Part shown: positions 53,710 through 64,000 of the stretch, in pieces
How positions within the stretch are numbered: the stretch's first letter is position 1
Layout of the letters: each line of letters begins with the position of its first letter
Source of the DNA: Schizochytrium sp. TIO01
Lineage: Eukaryota; Sar; Bigyra; Thraustochytrida; Thraustochytriidae
Assembly (NCBI GenBank): GCA_004764695.1
Contig: SMSO01000032.1
Location: 4,959,483 to 5,023,482 of the forward strand
Direction of reading: 5' to 3'
DNA length: 64,000 nucleotides
Notes under the pieces: model-generated
The model's database searches: none
Seen by the model: the letters and a program-made list of their open reading frames with translations, nothing else
Told to the model about the DNA's origin: nothing
Made by a program: the position numbers and the translations under genes

Positions 53710-53887
53710 CACCAACGCGGACGGTTCTAAATGCTGCAGTCTGAGTGGAGTGAGACGAGTTTTCTTATTCTGCAGCGACAGATGACCGACCACAAACATT
53801 GCGAAGGGCAGTGCAGTCTGTCATTTCCTCCGACTTGGAGCTTTGGTCGGCGGACTTGAACTCTCGACGCAGACTGGAATGAACGAG

Positions 53888-53925
53888 CAAATGAATAAAT
53901 AAATGAATGAATGAATGAATGAATT
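53888..53925. repeat. (AATG)n / AATA microsatellite
   Basis: Eight to nine units of AATA then AATG. Confidence 0.9.
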
Positions 53926-55330
53926 ATCAACGAATGAACGATGGTTGAGTCAATTCGAGTCGCGACTCCGCGTTGAAACTTTTCTTTTTACCATTCTCCA
54001 CTCTACATTTGTAGGTACGTACGTACCTAAAGTCTCCTTACAAAAAGCAGGACTCGGAGAAACTTGAGCTTTACTAAAAGAGACCTCCAGACTGAATTCT
54101 ACCTATAGCGTTTCTCTCTCCAAATCAGTGATTGTAGCAGCCCATAAAGAAAGCTTGCACAAAAGCCCAAGGCCCCAACTCAAGACTCTCCACCAATCGG
54201 AGTTCTCTCTCCACGGCCACGACCGCGACCTGAGCGAGTGAGCGAGCCTTCTTCCGGTGCCCTGATCACTAAAACGTGCCAACCTTCTGTAAGTCACCAC
54301 AATTCTGCATCGCTTCATAAGGCAAACCCCATCTAAGATTCCCAGACGGTTATTCCTAGGAGACTGCCAGTCCTCCTCCACAGTACTTCAAGCTGCTAAC
54401 CTCCATCTACCGCCAAAGCTAGCAGTACGAGTGGTGGGGAGCGAAGGCGCAGCGCGTCCACTGCTTGATTTTATTAGATCTGTTTTATCCATTACTATCA
54501 GTCTCTATCACTACTTTTGTTTCTATTTCATTGCAATCAGAACCTTTTCAACTTTAATCTTATAGAATGAAAAAGCAAAACACGGTTGCGGATATAGAAC
54601 AAGGCTCGCTTCCTTCAGTCCAATTGGGTCTCTTTGTGGCAGCCATCTCTTTCTCTCTTTCTGAGTGATAGTGCTCTGCGCAAACTTGCATCAGTACGTA
54701 TGTATGTCTGTCTGTATCTATGTATCTATGTATGAAATGAAGCTCTCTATAGAGAGAGACACGCGCTCTTCTGTGGTGGTTCACGGCAGTGAGATCATGA
54801 TGTTTTAGAGGACGATGAAGGAGTGATCATCGTCTCAAGAGAACTCTTCGCAAGCGATCGATGTCTGGAGCCAGCTGAGCAGACGACGTGCAAGCGGCTC
54901 TTGGAACGGTGGAGTGAGTGAGTGAGTGAGAGAGAGAGTGAGTGAGGCACGAATGAATGGAGTGGCAACGAAGAAGGAACTAAGGGACGAATGAATGACC
55001 TGGCGTGAGAGAGAGAGAAGAACTGGAAGCACCTTCTTCGGACGTGACGATGCTGCTCCGCAAAAGGTAATGCAGCCAACTGCGCGAATTTATGTGCAAG
55101 TGCGAAGAAGTGCTGCAACCCAGAATTGTGAAAAAGAGAAGCAAGCACCAACTGATTCGATCGTGCGCTATACCCGATCGAAGGCATGCCACAGGAATCG
55201 AAGTCACCAGAAATCAAGCGATACGGTAGTAGGTTGGGTAGAGTAACTGGGCGCAAACAACGATTCTTACTCAAAAAGACAGTTTTGTTTCAGGAACGTG
55301 TAGAGAGCAATTTTGGAAAAAAGAAAACTT

Positions 55331-55404
55331 TACTCGCACTGGGGATCGAACCCAGGACCTTGGAGTTATTAGCTCCACGCTCTAACCAGCTGAGCTATAC
55401 AAGC
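55331..55404 (-). tRNA. tRNA-Ile (anticodon AAT)
   Basis: The complement folds as a complete intronless tRNA of 74 nt. Acceptor stem GCTTGTA/TGCGAGT has three G-U pairs. The D arm is GCTC...GAGC with AGCTGGTTA in the loop. The anticodon arm is TGGAG/CTCCA with loop CTAATAA, giving anticodon AAT. The variable loop is AGGTC, the T arm CTGGG/CCCAG with loop TTCGATC, and the discriminator is A. Internal A and B boxes are intact. T-runs for Pol III termination follow the 3' end (55320-55328 on the + strand as A-runs). CCA is not encoded, as expected for a nuclear gene. Confidence 0.95.
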
Positions 55405-56141
55405 GAGGTAAGGCAGGCTTATTGCGCCTTGTTGAAGGGAAATTGGCTTTGGTGAATATATTGGTTATACGCACATTCGACGCCATCAATACAGCACTAT
55501 CTTAGGAAGGAGACGTCAAGGCGAGCGATGGTTTTGTCTGATTGTAGCAGAGAGATGCAACGTCGATGTATACAAAACAATCAATGGCCAGATGAAGTAC
55601 TACACAAATAGTAAACATAAGTTACACTTCGATTTTTATTTTTTTTAATGTAATTCAAGTGGATGGAGAGACCGAAGCATAAACATTTCCACATTCTAAT
55701 TTTCGAAAAGTACAAGAATGCAACGAACATGTGGACTTGCTGAGACATATTGTATGCTCCACAAACGAAAGTTTCTCATTTGAAAGATGTATGAAGAACC
55801 AGACTACTTAAAGGGACGGAACTCTGACGTTCGTACCATTTGAGGAGGCTCCTGAAGCGCTGAGGAGAGGTTTCGCAGGTCATTACACCGTGTCGCAACC
55901 ACGATTTAAGTGCACAAAGGGCCTAGATGACTCAAAACCAAAAAAGCAAGTAGAAATTATCGCGAAGAACTGAGTTTTTTTTGGTTTTCTTTCTTTTTCC
56001 AACATGTGAATGAATATACTACTAAAGCTTTAAAATGTAAAAGAAATTGCAGTGATATATCGAGATAGAAATCTATCTCATGGGTAAAATATCCATTAGA
56101 GAAGAAAGCATACGCATACAGTGACATAAGTTTTTCGATGT
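55405..56141. other. intergenic region
   Basis: 5' flank of the tRNA gene and 3' flank of the AP2-exonuclease gene. AT-rich, no coding signal. Confidence 0.6.
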
Positions 56142-58397
56142 TTAATTGGTTTGGCGCTGTTGCACGGGGAGTTCGTTCTTCATAGAGCTGTGAACCATTT
56201 GCACAGCTTGATCAAGTTTAACTTGCGAGTCAGCAGAAATTTCGATCTGCGCTGCCTTGCGAAACATTTTGTTGCGACAATCCTTATCAGCCTGTTGGGT
56301 GATAACAATCCGAGCACCACAAACCTGCTGGATCATAAGCACAGTACGGCCCATAGGACCCATGAGACGACCAAGCACCGTTGTCTTGATGCGCATTTTC
56401 TTGGTGAACTTAAGCTCAACAGGAAAATAACTGATTAATTCACAGACGTTGAAGCCCTCTGGAGGGCTGGGAGCGCGGATCAATTTGCGGGGCATACCCT
56501 GACGATCAGGCCAGCCACTGCGGCAGCACGGAGGAGAGTTGTCGTAGCCACCACAACCAGATTGCACGCAAGGAAGCGCGCTGAAGACCTTGTAAGCGAG
56601 CTCTGGGGTGGCCATGTCCACAACAACAGATCCAACCTTGGAGCCATCTCTCCGCTCGTTCCAGCGAACCTGGCGAACTTCGAGCTGGCTTGCGTCAGTG
56701 TCCTCCGGCAGCTTATCCATTACGAGAGCCTTGACACCATCTTCTGTGGTACCAACAGGCAGCAAATGGAAGGTGAGGCGGGCACGGTATCTGTCGGGAA
56801 TTTCATTGAAAAGCAAGGGCAAGCTCACCTTGCGGGTTTGAGAGAGCTCAAGGAGCTTAAACATTACGCGAACGGACCATTTAGCATCATCAACACTATC
56901 GTGAGATTCACCACTTTCCTGAAATTGCTCTAGTTCACTTTGGTCATGAAGCACAGCAACAGCAGCATCCTTGAGGGAAAGAGTCATGTCAGGTAAGTTG
57001 CGGATGCCACAGAGGGCAGTGGTATCAACAATGTTGCAATGCCACAAATGAAGTGCACCAAAATCAGACCACAGCGAGTGGCCAACAACAATGTCCGACG
57101 CCGAAACGTGCTTGACAACCTTTTCCTGAGCTTCTTTAAAGGGCAGTTTAGCTTTGTCAAGGTGCTTTTGTTCAATACCACTCACATGGGTGAGCAAGTC
57201 TACGACTTCATACTCATCAGGGGTCTGAACGTAGTCATCGAAGATAACCTCATGGTGAAGCTTTGTGGTCTTGTCACTCTGACGCACAGGCTTGCATTCG
57301 ACCAAACTAACACGAGCCAAGACAGAGATAGGCTGCACGTCCTCTTCGGCGCCCTTTGGCCTGCAGAGAACCATCTCACAATCCAAGCCAAACAGTCTGG
57401 TACGTTGACCGTTGCTGTCCTCCTCATTGTCATCGCTATCCATATCCTCAGTACTCTTGATCACAGTCTGAACCCACGATTCCTTATCGAACTTCTCAAG
57501 AAGAGGTTCGTAGTAGCGTTTGTAGCCAGGGCTGGTCGCAGTAAGCTCCACAAGACCCACAACATCGCGAAGAGCCTCGTTGTTCACATTCGCAGGGTCA
57601 ATCTTGATACGTCCTTCGGGTCTACGTGTGGTCCAAGCTTCAGCGGACTCCTCGTCCGTCTCCATCTTGACAACTGCCTTCTTTGGCATGTGGGAAGCTA
57701 ACGGCACAGGTTTCGTGCGCATCATAGATTTAGCCTGAAGTTCCTGCGCATCAGAAACCACCGCAGCAGCCTTTTCTGCCACTGTTGCAATATCTTTGCG
57801 TTTATTCTCGCGCTGGCGTTCGCGGCGCTGTTTGTTCTTCGCGCGGCGTTTCTTTACAGGCTGGAAGTCTTCTTCATCTTCAGTTTTCTTTGAAGTTGAC
57901 TCCTTGGAGGCACCATCATTCTTGGCGATGTCAGAGTCCGTAGCGGCCTCGCGATCAGGCTGGTCCTGCTGCTGATTTTTTTTCGAGTCATCTGAAACTC
58001 GCTTACGTTTCGTTCCAGCAGGAGTTTTGGGCTTTGCGTTCGATTTCGTGGCGAGGGGCGCTGGGATCGGAGCGGATTTGATGAGGTCTGAAAGCGATCC
58101 TGCCTCCTTAGTTTTCGTGTCAGCACTCGAAGAAGGGTTTGCAGCCTCCTGGCGCTTCTTTTCAGCAGCCATGCGGGCCTCTGGGCTCACAAAGTTCACG
58201 GGCTGTGCAGGGAGACCATCGTCGAGAACAGCCTTATCGTAGGCCTTGGCGGCCTGCTCTGCGGTCTTGTAGAAGTCTTTGAGCCAGGTACGCTTGCCAT
58301 CGGCCTTGTAGTACCGTGCTCGCCATTTACGCTCCTGTTTGTGGTACACAACACCAGTGTACTTGCGCTGAAGCTCCTTGATCTCTGCCTCCGACAT
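56142..58397 (-). CDS. AP2-domain / Rex-type DEDDh exonuclease / KH-domain fusion
   Basis: A 751-aa protein in one exon; ATG 58397 (MSEAEIKELQ) is preferred to an upstream TTG. An AP2/ERF-like domain lies at about 12-70 (KYTGVVYHKQERKWRAR, then KDFYKTAEQAAKAYDKA). Residues 80-240 are disordered and Lys/Glu-rich (PVKKRRAKNKQRR, likely nuclear or nucleolar localisation). A Rex/REXO1-type exonuclease occupies about 335-515: D339-C-E341-M (ExoI), GHSLWSD445F (ExoII), and H499-D-S-V-D-D504 (ExoIII). All four DEDDh acids and the His are present, so it should be active. The next 150 residues include an SUZ/RRM-like stretch not identified. A KH-like RNA-binding domain with G680-P-M-G683 as its GxxG loop spans about 660-740. 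The Rex family trims 3' ends of 5S, 5.8S and other structured RNAs. The three-domain combination is unusual. Confidence 0.88.
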   Translation of the reverse strand: MSEAEIKELQRKYTGVVYHKQERKWRARYYKADGKRTWLKDFYKTAEQAAKAYDKAVLDDGLPAQPVNFVSPEARMAAEKKRQEAANPSSSADTKTKEAGSLSDLIKSAPIPAPLATKSNAKPKTPAGTKRKRVSDDSKKNQQQDQPDREAATDSDIAKNDGASKESTSKKTEDEEDFQPVKKRRAKNKQRRERQRENKRKDIATVAEKAAAVVSDAQELQAKSMMRTKPVPLASHMPKKAVVKMETDEESAEAWTTRRPEGRIKIDPANVNNEALRDVVGLVELTATSPGYKRYYEPLLEKFDKESWVQTVIKSTEDMDSDDNEEDSNGQRTRLFGLDCEMVLCRPKGAEEDVQPISVLARVSLVECKPVRQSDKTTKLHHEVIFDDYVQTPDEYEVVDLLTHVSGIEQKHLDKAKLPFKEAQEKVVKHVSASDIVVGHSLWSDFGALHLWHCNIVDTTALCGIRNLPDMTLSLKDAAVAVLHDQSELEQFQESGESHDSVDDAKWSVRVMFKLLELSQTRKVSLPLLFNEIPDRYRARLTFHLLPVGTTEDGVKALVMDKLPEDTDASQLEVRQVRWNERRDGSKVGSVVVDMATPELAYKVFSALPCVQSGCGGYDNSPPCCRSGWPDRQGMPRKLIRAPSPPEGFNVCELISYFPVELKFTKKMRIKTTVLGRLMGPMGRTVLMIQQVCGARIVITQQADKDCRNKMFRKAAQIEISADSQVKLDQAVQMVHSSMKNELPVQQRQTN

Positions 58398-58839
58398 CGT
58401 CACCTGCGCTTGCCGAGCTCCAAGAGCACCGGAATTGCTATCGATGGAGGTGCTCTTCGGCAGGGCTCTCGCGATTCCGCAAGGGCCATAGAATTGCTTT
58501 AGCCTTTTCTGTCCACACAAGAGGAGGTCTTTTTACCTCATGCTTCCCAGGCGTTCTGTTCTCTTAGATACCGTTTACATATGGAACGATTATTTCCCAT
58601 TCAGATGAACTCAATACTTTTCACATTTGTGCGATTGATCTTGCTAGTGCTTCATTGTTACTTCGCTTCCCTTCCGTGGCGGAAACAGTAATGATTAATT
58701 TGATCAAAAGAGTATTTGACGATTGCCTGAAGCTTTGATTGACTTACTGTTTTCTTAAGGAAGATCAAATTTCGCCATTTACAAAAGTCTATGTATAAAT
58801 ATACTTTCACCGTCGACTCCCAGTCCATTAGAGTTGTTC

Positions 58840-59194
58840 GGTTTTTTTTGTTCTTTTTTTAAAGAACTACCTAATTTGCAGATGAATTTTAGACTCTTTG
58901 TCAACAAATTTTTATTGCGCTTCGGTTTTCTTTCCTGATGGATATTTCTTGCTTCCCCACTCATATTGAAATCTAGTTAGCCTTGATTCTGTCAGCTCTC
59001 TTTTCCGATGGATATTTCTTGCTTTTCCTCTCATATTGAAACTCAGTTAGTCTTGATGATTCTTTTTCTTTTTTTTAAGAACTGCTAATTTGCAGATGAA
59101 TTTTAGACTCTTTGTCAACAAATGTTTATTGCGCTTTAGTTTTCTTTCCTGATGGATATTTCTTGCTTTTCAACTCATATTGAAGTCCAGTTAG
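58840..59194. repeat. ~130-bp tandem repeat, two full and one partial copy
   Basis: Copy 1 (58840-58980) and copy 3 (59060-59194) share a T-run, AAGAACT, a TAATTTGCAGATGAATTT-type core and the block ending CATATTGAA...CAGTTAG. A partial middle copy (58997-59050) has only the GATGGATATTTCTTGC to CAGTTAG part. Confidence 0.85.
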
Positions 59195-59358
59195 AAGACT
59201 ATAAGACAATATAATGGAGGGCCTTTTTTCCATCGCTCCAATGACAAGTCACTGGTGTTCGTATAGTGATGAGGCAAAAAACAGTATGTTCAGAAACAGT
59301 GAATTAGCAAACTGAAGCAAATTAGCCCCCAATCCAATTATTTCATTACTTCCTCTCA

Positions 59359-60040
59359 GGACCCGCAATCAGAATGAGACGCACAGAAAATCAAATCTTT
59401 AATTTAAAAAAAGAAATAATAAAAAGAAAAGAGAACTGCAGATAGATAGGGCATTACTACTATATACAAGGAACTCTGTTGCTTCATTACATTTCTCATG
59501 ATCTATTGAGCTTATATAATTTTCACCTGATTCGATTTTGCTGCAAAATGGCTCTCATTGCGTCTTCTCGGGTTCCACAATCACAATGAGACGCATAGAA
59601 AATCAAATCCTAAATATCGAATCCTGCAATCACAATGAAAGATACAGGAGATCAAATCCTAAATAAAATGCCCTATGATACAAAAAGGTTTAATGACGCT
59701 GTTACTATATCGAAGGAACTCTGTTATTTAATTACATTACATGTGGCATATTGAGCTTATGTAATTGTCGCCTGATTGTCAAATAGACTTTCAGTGCATC
59801 TCATCGGATCCCACAATCCCAATGAGATGTACAGGAAACCAAACCTTAAATAAAATGCCTCAAATAGATAGGGTGTTGCTACTATATAGAACCCACAATG
59901 TCAATGAGATGTACAGGAAATTAAACCTTAAATAAAATGCCTCAAATAGATAGGGTGTTGCTACTATATGGAAGGAGCTCTGAGATTTCATGGCATCACT
60001 TGTGATATATTAAGCTTATATAATTGTCACCTGATTCTCT
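59359..60040. repeat. ~220-bp diverged tandem repeat
   Basis: Three long and two short copies. Each unit has a block like CACAATCACAATGAGACGC, then CCTAAATAAAATGCC, GATAGGG...CTACTATAT, GGAAGGAACTCTG, and TTGAGCTTATATAATTGTC. The block boundaries repeat at about 59359, 59570, 59620 (short), 59811 and 59885 (short). TCTCATT near the end of each unit is inverted relative to AATGAGA at the start of the next, so unit junctions can form hairpins. Confidence 0.8.
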
Positions 60041-62867
60041 CTTTCTGCAAAAAGAACTCTTCCAACATGATTCAAATTTCTTCGACGTTATTTAATGTAA
60101 ACAAAGTTTTCACAGTACAAGAGACGTTTTCAGTGGTCTTTATTTGTATATCACTATGAGCACTTTCGTGGCAGCGAGTCACTGGGGAGTTTTCCGGCAA
60201 ATTTACTTTTTGTTTTTCCACTGCTTTCAATCAAGAAGTGATAAATAACACATGCATATGGTGGCGGATGTGAAAGGTCAAAGCCCATTTTCCTATTATG
60301 ATTTGTAAGCGACTTCGAATGATTTTAGTAACAAAGAGTGTCATTATCTTGCAGGCATGAAATGGGGACGCGACGAAGACCCCTATTAATCTTTGCTCCC
60401 TCTTGAATAATCATGACTGGTGGGTTACTACGTTCCTACACCTTGGAATAAATTGGCGCTCAGAAGAACTCGTCAGTGTTGGGGTTCATCACACCGCGTG
60501 CAGATTGTCTGCGCGGATAAAGACGCTACGCTAACCTCCTCTGTCTCGCCAGCGCTTGAGGCATCCAGCTAAATCACCGCTCCTTGAAATGACATCTATA
60601 GTCTCAGAAACTAGCTTTTTCGATGGAGTAAAGGTTCGAGAGAGTTAATCATTTCGAACCCAAGACGTTATTTACCTTGTGTTCTACCGAGACACCTTGA
60701 TGAAAACGCGTGCTTCTCTCGGAAGCGTCCCGGCCATTCGTTGGTCGCATTTTTGGATTTCTCGCCAGCAAATGCGACTTCCGCGCCCATGCTCTCGCGA
60801 GGCTGATGAAAATGGCCCTCGTTACGCCGTTCTGTTCGATGGAAGTGAATATGCTGAAGAGGTGTGGGGTCGCACACACCCACACCAGGCTCGTTCACGA
60901 TTCACTATGCTCTACTTCTTGATGGCCCTTGTGACTTCTAGAGCGTGAACCTGGATGGGTACTTTCGAAGGGATTAGAATCGCCATGGCCAGATCTCTGA
61001 ATGTAAATCATCGTCGCCATCGAGACTCCACCTCGAGGCCTGAGGCACTCCACACGTGTACTGTTCTTGTACATTCCTGAGAAGCTGCTGGTCCAAATGT
61101 TATTTATTGTATTAAAGCTGAGTTGCCTAGCACCCGGAGAAAAACCAACAGAATGCCGCATTTTCAACTTTGAAAAATAAAAGCATCAAGCACTGGAAAG
61201 AAAGAGGTGCTCTGAGTCAATGCTGGCCTTCTCACTTGTTGTGCTGGGGCTCCAGTCTTTAGCGATTTACAAATGCGTCGCAGCGTCCCTTGAGTCCTGT
61301 TCGCTCTGGGCGCCTAACCCGTTGGACGCGGACCTTCAGCATTTCTTCCGGGTCATTTTTCTTTTTAATTTAAAAATTATCCTATGTAGTACTTACTAAA
61401 ATATATATATTATATTTGTTTAACACAAATAGCAACTAAAACAACAAAAGAAAGTACTGTTTTTTTTTTAAAAGTTAAATTAGAAAATTAAATAAGAATA
61501 AACAAACGTATATAGGCCTCTCTATACGCACCAATACTTGCTTTATAATTCCAAAAAACAACAACACGAGCTGAGAAAAAAAAAAGGGGGTCGGGTCATG
61601 CCATAGAAAACACACTCACAAGTACCACACGCCTCGTACCTCTTCCCACGAAGGATCTCTCGTGGTCTGGAATCCGGCGTCCTCATCATCGCATCCCTTC
61701 GCGAACCCCAAGCCACTTATTTCGCAACGGCACGCCCGCTCAGACGAGCGCCCTCCGGTACCTAACTCACTCTCTCTAAATCTAAAGCAAAAGCTGTCCT
61801 CTCTGCGAGCAGTGAACCAAGCAGTAAGCACGCAGTAAGCAAGCAAGCAGCCCCACACTTGCACGCCACTCTCTCTGTGGAAGGCGTCGGCGTCCCTGAC
61901 CACAGTGCTTTTGAGCGCCACAGCAGTTCAGAAGCTGCAGCTAGCTATCTATGACTTGGACTCGAAGCGTTCTGCGATGGGGAAAGCGCTCCAGCCAGCC
62001 GCCAGATGGAAAAACTGCCATCCATCCATACGCTACGCTCCTCGTGGACGTCGAGGCTGAGCTAGCCAGCCAGCCAGCGGCTGCTTTGAGCTTTGAGCCC
62101 GTGCTCGAAACCAGGACTCCAGACAACGAGGCCCCGGGCTTTGCAAGTCCTTTCCAAAGAATTGATCAGTTAGTTAGTTAATTAATCAATTAATTGCACT
62201 CGTCATTACCAACAACTTCACAAATCGACGTTGTCATCTTATTAACGGGGTGTGCGCGCGTGCACGTGTGTGTTTTCACAGGAGTTGAGTCTGCTTCTTC
62301 GCAGCTTTGGGTCGATTGGTAAACATTGAAGTTGGGAGCCGTTCGGCGGGCGATTCCGTCGCTCATTCGCTCGCAGGCCCATTCGTTCTGGAGAGAGCCC
62401 CTCCGTCGCAGCGCCCGCGGCGTTGAGCCCTTCTCCTGCGCGTCTTGTCGCTCTTTGTCTCACTCTTCCACCGTCTTCGCTCCTAACTCCGCGCGCTTCC
62501 CTGTTAGTCAAATGTCCCCATTCCGCCGAATGGCTTACGGGTCCTAACCAAAAGGAATAGCGGAAGAAAGAACAAAGACGCCAAAATGCGTTGCAAACAA
62601 ACCAGTTCTAAGCTCGCGCTGCGCCCTCCAGCTCCTTCTCGAGAGCCCTCATCCCACTTTCTGCCACAGCCGCTAGCGAGAGAGAGAGATGGAGGCAGAG
62701 AGAGGGAGAGAGCGAAGTGTCTTCTGGCAGGGACGCTTCTCCATCCGGCCAGCACTTCTTCTTGCTTGGTCTCTCAGAGCGGCGCCTTTCGCCCCTTTAT
62801 GCCCACTGCTCTCGCTGCTTTTGCTGCTTTCTCGCGCCGGTTTTAGCTGCGAAGGGCCTCGTTTAGC

Positions 62868-62925
62868 CTGCTTGCGTGCTTGCTTGCTTGCTTGCTTGGT
62901 AGCTTGCTTGCTTGGTAGCTAGGTG
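62868..62925. repeat. (GCTT)n microsatellite
   Basis: GCTT units interrupted by GCGT and GGTA variants. Confidence 0.9.
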
Positions 62926-63084
62926 GCTAGCTTCCACGAGACCTGGAGGCAGGGCAAGCAGGAGGCGTTGAGGATTTCCGCTCCTCTGAGTTCTTGCCCC
63001 ACGGCGCTTATGCTGTTGCCAACAGTTGCTTCGTTTGCCTCTGCTGCGTTGGTTGGACACACAGCCGCCCTTGCTTTCTCACTT

Positions 63085-63085
63085 A

Positions 63086-63130
<45 letters not shown>
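63085..63130. repeat. (CTTG)n microsatellite
   Basis: About 11 perfect CTTG copies. Confidence 0.95.
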
Positions 63131-63265
63131 GGCCAGGGAATGGTGGTGAGCGAGCGAGCGTATCGAACGCGAGACGCGGCGAGGTTGTTTGACTGCATTG
63201 GTGCACGCCAGGACAGCGAAGAAAGGGCGGCGACAGCGAGAAGGAGAGCGAAGGCGTGAATGGCA

Positions 63266-63375
63266 ATCCATCAATCCATCAATCCATCAGTCAATGAGTC
63301 AATGAATAAATGAATAAATGAATAAATGAATAAATGAATAAATGAATGAATGAATAAATTAATAAATTAATGAAT
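63266..63375. repeat. compound CAAT/AATG/AATA microsatellite
   Basis: Three copies of ATCAATCC, then about 12 copies of an AATGAATA 8-mer degrading to AATTAATA. Confidence 0.93.
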
Positions 63376-63392
63376 AGATAGACAGGCCTAAG

Positions 63393-63425
63393 CGCCTCTC
63401 TTTCTCTCTCTCTCTCTCTCTCTTT
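63393..63425. repeat. (CT)n microsatellite
   Basis: About 15 CT dinucleotides with two TTT interruptions. Confidence 0.93.
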
Positions 63426-64000
63426 CTGTTTGTGCCTCGACGAGAGGCCACAGTAGCAAGGGGCGCGAGCCAACAATTGCTGGTGTCTAGGCGTCTAGTA
63501 AATTTGCCGCCATTTGCCGATATAGCAGAGGCTGCTGGAGCTAAGTACTTACTTGGTCCGTTGCCAACTCGTCACACCAGCACCCATCAGGAGTGTTTTG
63601 CAATGGCTTAAACAGTGCTCTCTTAGGTTTCAATATTATTCTGTAGAGAAATAAAGTATTTGTGTATAGTATCGCTCAGACTCGGATTATTATTTTATAA
63701 TAATAAAGTATATTAAGTGAATATGTAAATCACTATTTAGAGTTTTGTCAGTAGGTATGGTTGTTATAATTAGAAGAGAAGTTTAGGGGAAGATTGACAT
63801 ACTTACTTAACTACTTACTTACTTACCTACTTGACAACAAAAATAAACGTGTTTTTCTAACACTCTTTTGATATTGAAAACATAAAACTTGAATACTGCG
63901 ATTCAATGATTAAATCAAGAGAGAGTGACTTCAATTGAAAAGCAGAGGAGAGCGGGGAGAGCGAGGAAACAGTCAAAATGAAATGCGCCTAGCGCTACTA

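Larger units (their letters stand above)
49360..55330. other. long repeat-rich intergenic region
   Basis: Six kb without a convincing protein gene. The first 300 bp is the likely promoter of the H+-pyrophosphatase gene. GC-rich patches with frames on both strands (about 50060-50300, 50725-50960, 51480-51630, 52240-52450, 52780-53300) show no domains. Large AAAC and GAAA arrays and several ATTC/GAAT arrays are listed separately. Confidence 0.55.
58398..64000. other. repeat-rich non-coding region
   Basis: 5.6 kb with no convincing gene. 58.5-60.2 kb is AT-rich and holds two families of diverged tandem repeats. 60.4-61.2 kb has overlapping frames on both strands without domains. 61.6-63.3 kb is GC-richer with GCTT/CTTG and CT arrays. 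The last 400 bp is AT-rich with ACTT units. A gene continuing beyond the right edge cannot be judged. Confidence 0.5.

Noticed and set aside
55186-55455. 89-codon + frame across the tRNA locus
   Set aside because: It overlaps the tRNA gene on the other strand and has no coding features.
57039-57701. 220-codon + strand frame inside the AP2-exonuclease gene
   Set aside because: Antisense shadow with no domain; the minus frame holds a complete conserved exonuclease.
1-64000. CRISPR arrays or bacterial operons
   Set aside because: Repeats are contiguous micro/minisatellites without spacers, and genes are spaced and organised as in a eukaryotic nucleus.

Overview
The window reads as nuclear DNA of a microbial eukaryote. 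The genes are long, almost all intronless, lie on both strands, and are separated by 0.4-6 kb of non-coding DNA full of tetranucleotide microsatellites. One gene has a clear spliceosomal intron (GTACGT...CAG), and there is one Pol III-type tRNA gene. Several traits would suit a stramenopile, perhaps a thraustochytrid/labyrinthulomycete: intron poverty, a bZIP lacking the invariant Asn, a plant-type H+-pyrophosphatase, an AP2 domain outside plants, and a Crinkler-like nuclease-kinase gene. This placement is inference; no rRNA or other direct taxonomic marker is present.

Layout. 1-5.6 kb is repeat-rich and has no convincing gene. 5.6-9.3 kb holds a convergent pair: a Lys-rich three-zinc-finger nuclear protein (+) and a bZIP factor (-). 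9.3-15 kb is non-coding. 15-22.4 kb carries a Sec14/CRAL-TRIO protein (+), a terminal nucleotidyltransferase with zinc knuckles (+) and, convergent to it, CLP1 (-). 23.3-27.4 kb is an accessory island: a decayed ORF, an intact Crinkler-like nuclease-fold/kinase gene (+), and two broken genes arranged head to head. 27.6-30.8 kb has a CtIP/Sae2/Com1 repair protein (+) convergent with an N-myristoylated beta-propeller protein (-). 33.6-36.6 kb has a second beta-propeller gene (+) convergent with a spliced small gene (-) for a myristoylated SHP-box (p97-binding) protein. 37.6-39.6 kb is a RhoGEF with Tudor-like, DH, PH and WW domains (-). 42.3-46.1 kb has a glutaredoxin-like CaaX protein (+), a coiled-coil protein (-) and the ATP synthase assembly factor ATP12 (+). 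47.1-49.4 kb is the H+-pyrophosphatase (-). 49.4-56.1 kb is non-coding apart from tRNA-Ile(AAT) (-). 56.1-58.4 kb encodes an AP2-DEDDh exonuclease-KH fusion (-). 58.4-64 kb is minisatellites and microsatellites.

The genes are mainly housekeeping and show no operon-like logic: RNA processing (CLP1, the nucleotidyltransferase, the Rex-type exonuclease), DNA repair (CtIP), mitochondrial ATP synthase assembly, vacuolar energization, lipid transfer and Rho signalling. Most adjacent pairs are convergent (tail to tail) across 0.4-1 kb. Start codons given are the first well-supported in-frame ATG; upstream GTG/TTG extensions were discarded. The most unusual items are the Crinkler-like gene inside its pseudogene island, the AP2-exonuclease-KH fusion, the bZIP with Ile in place of the DNA-reading Asn, and the prenylation motif on the glutaredoxin-like protein.
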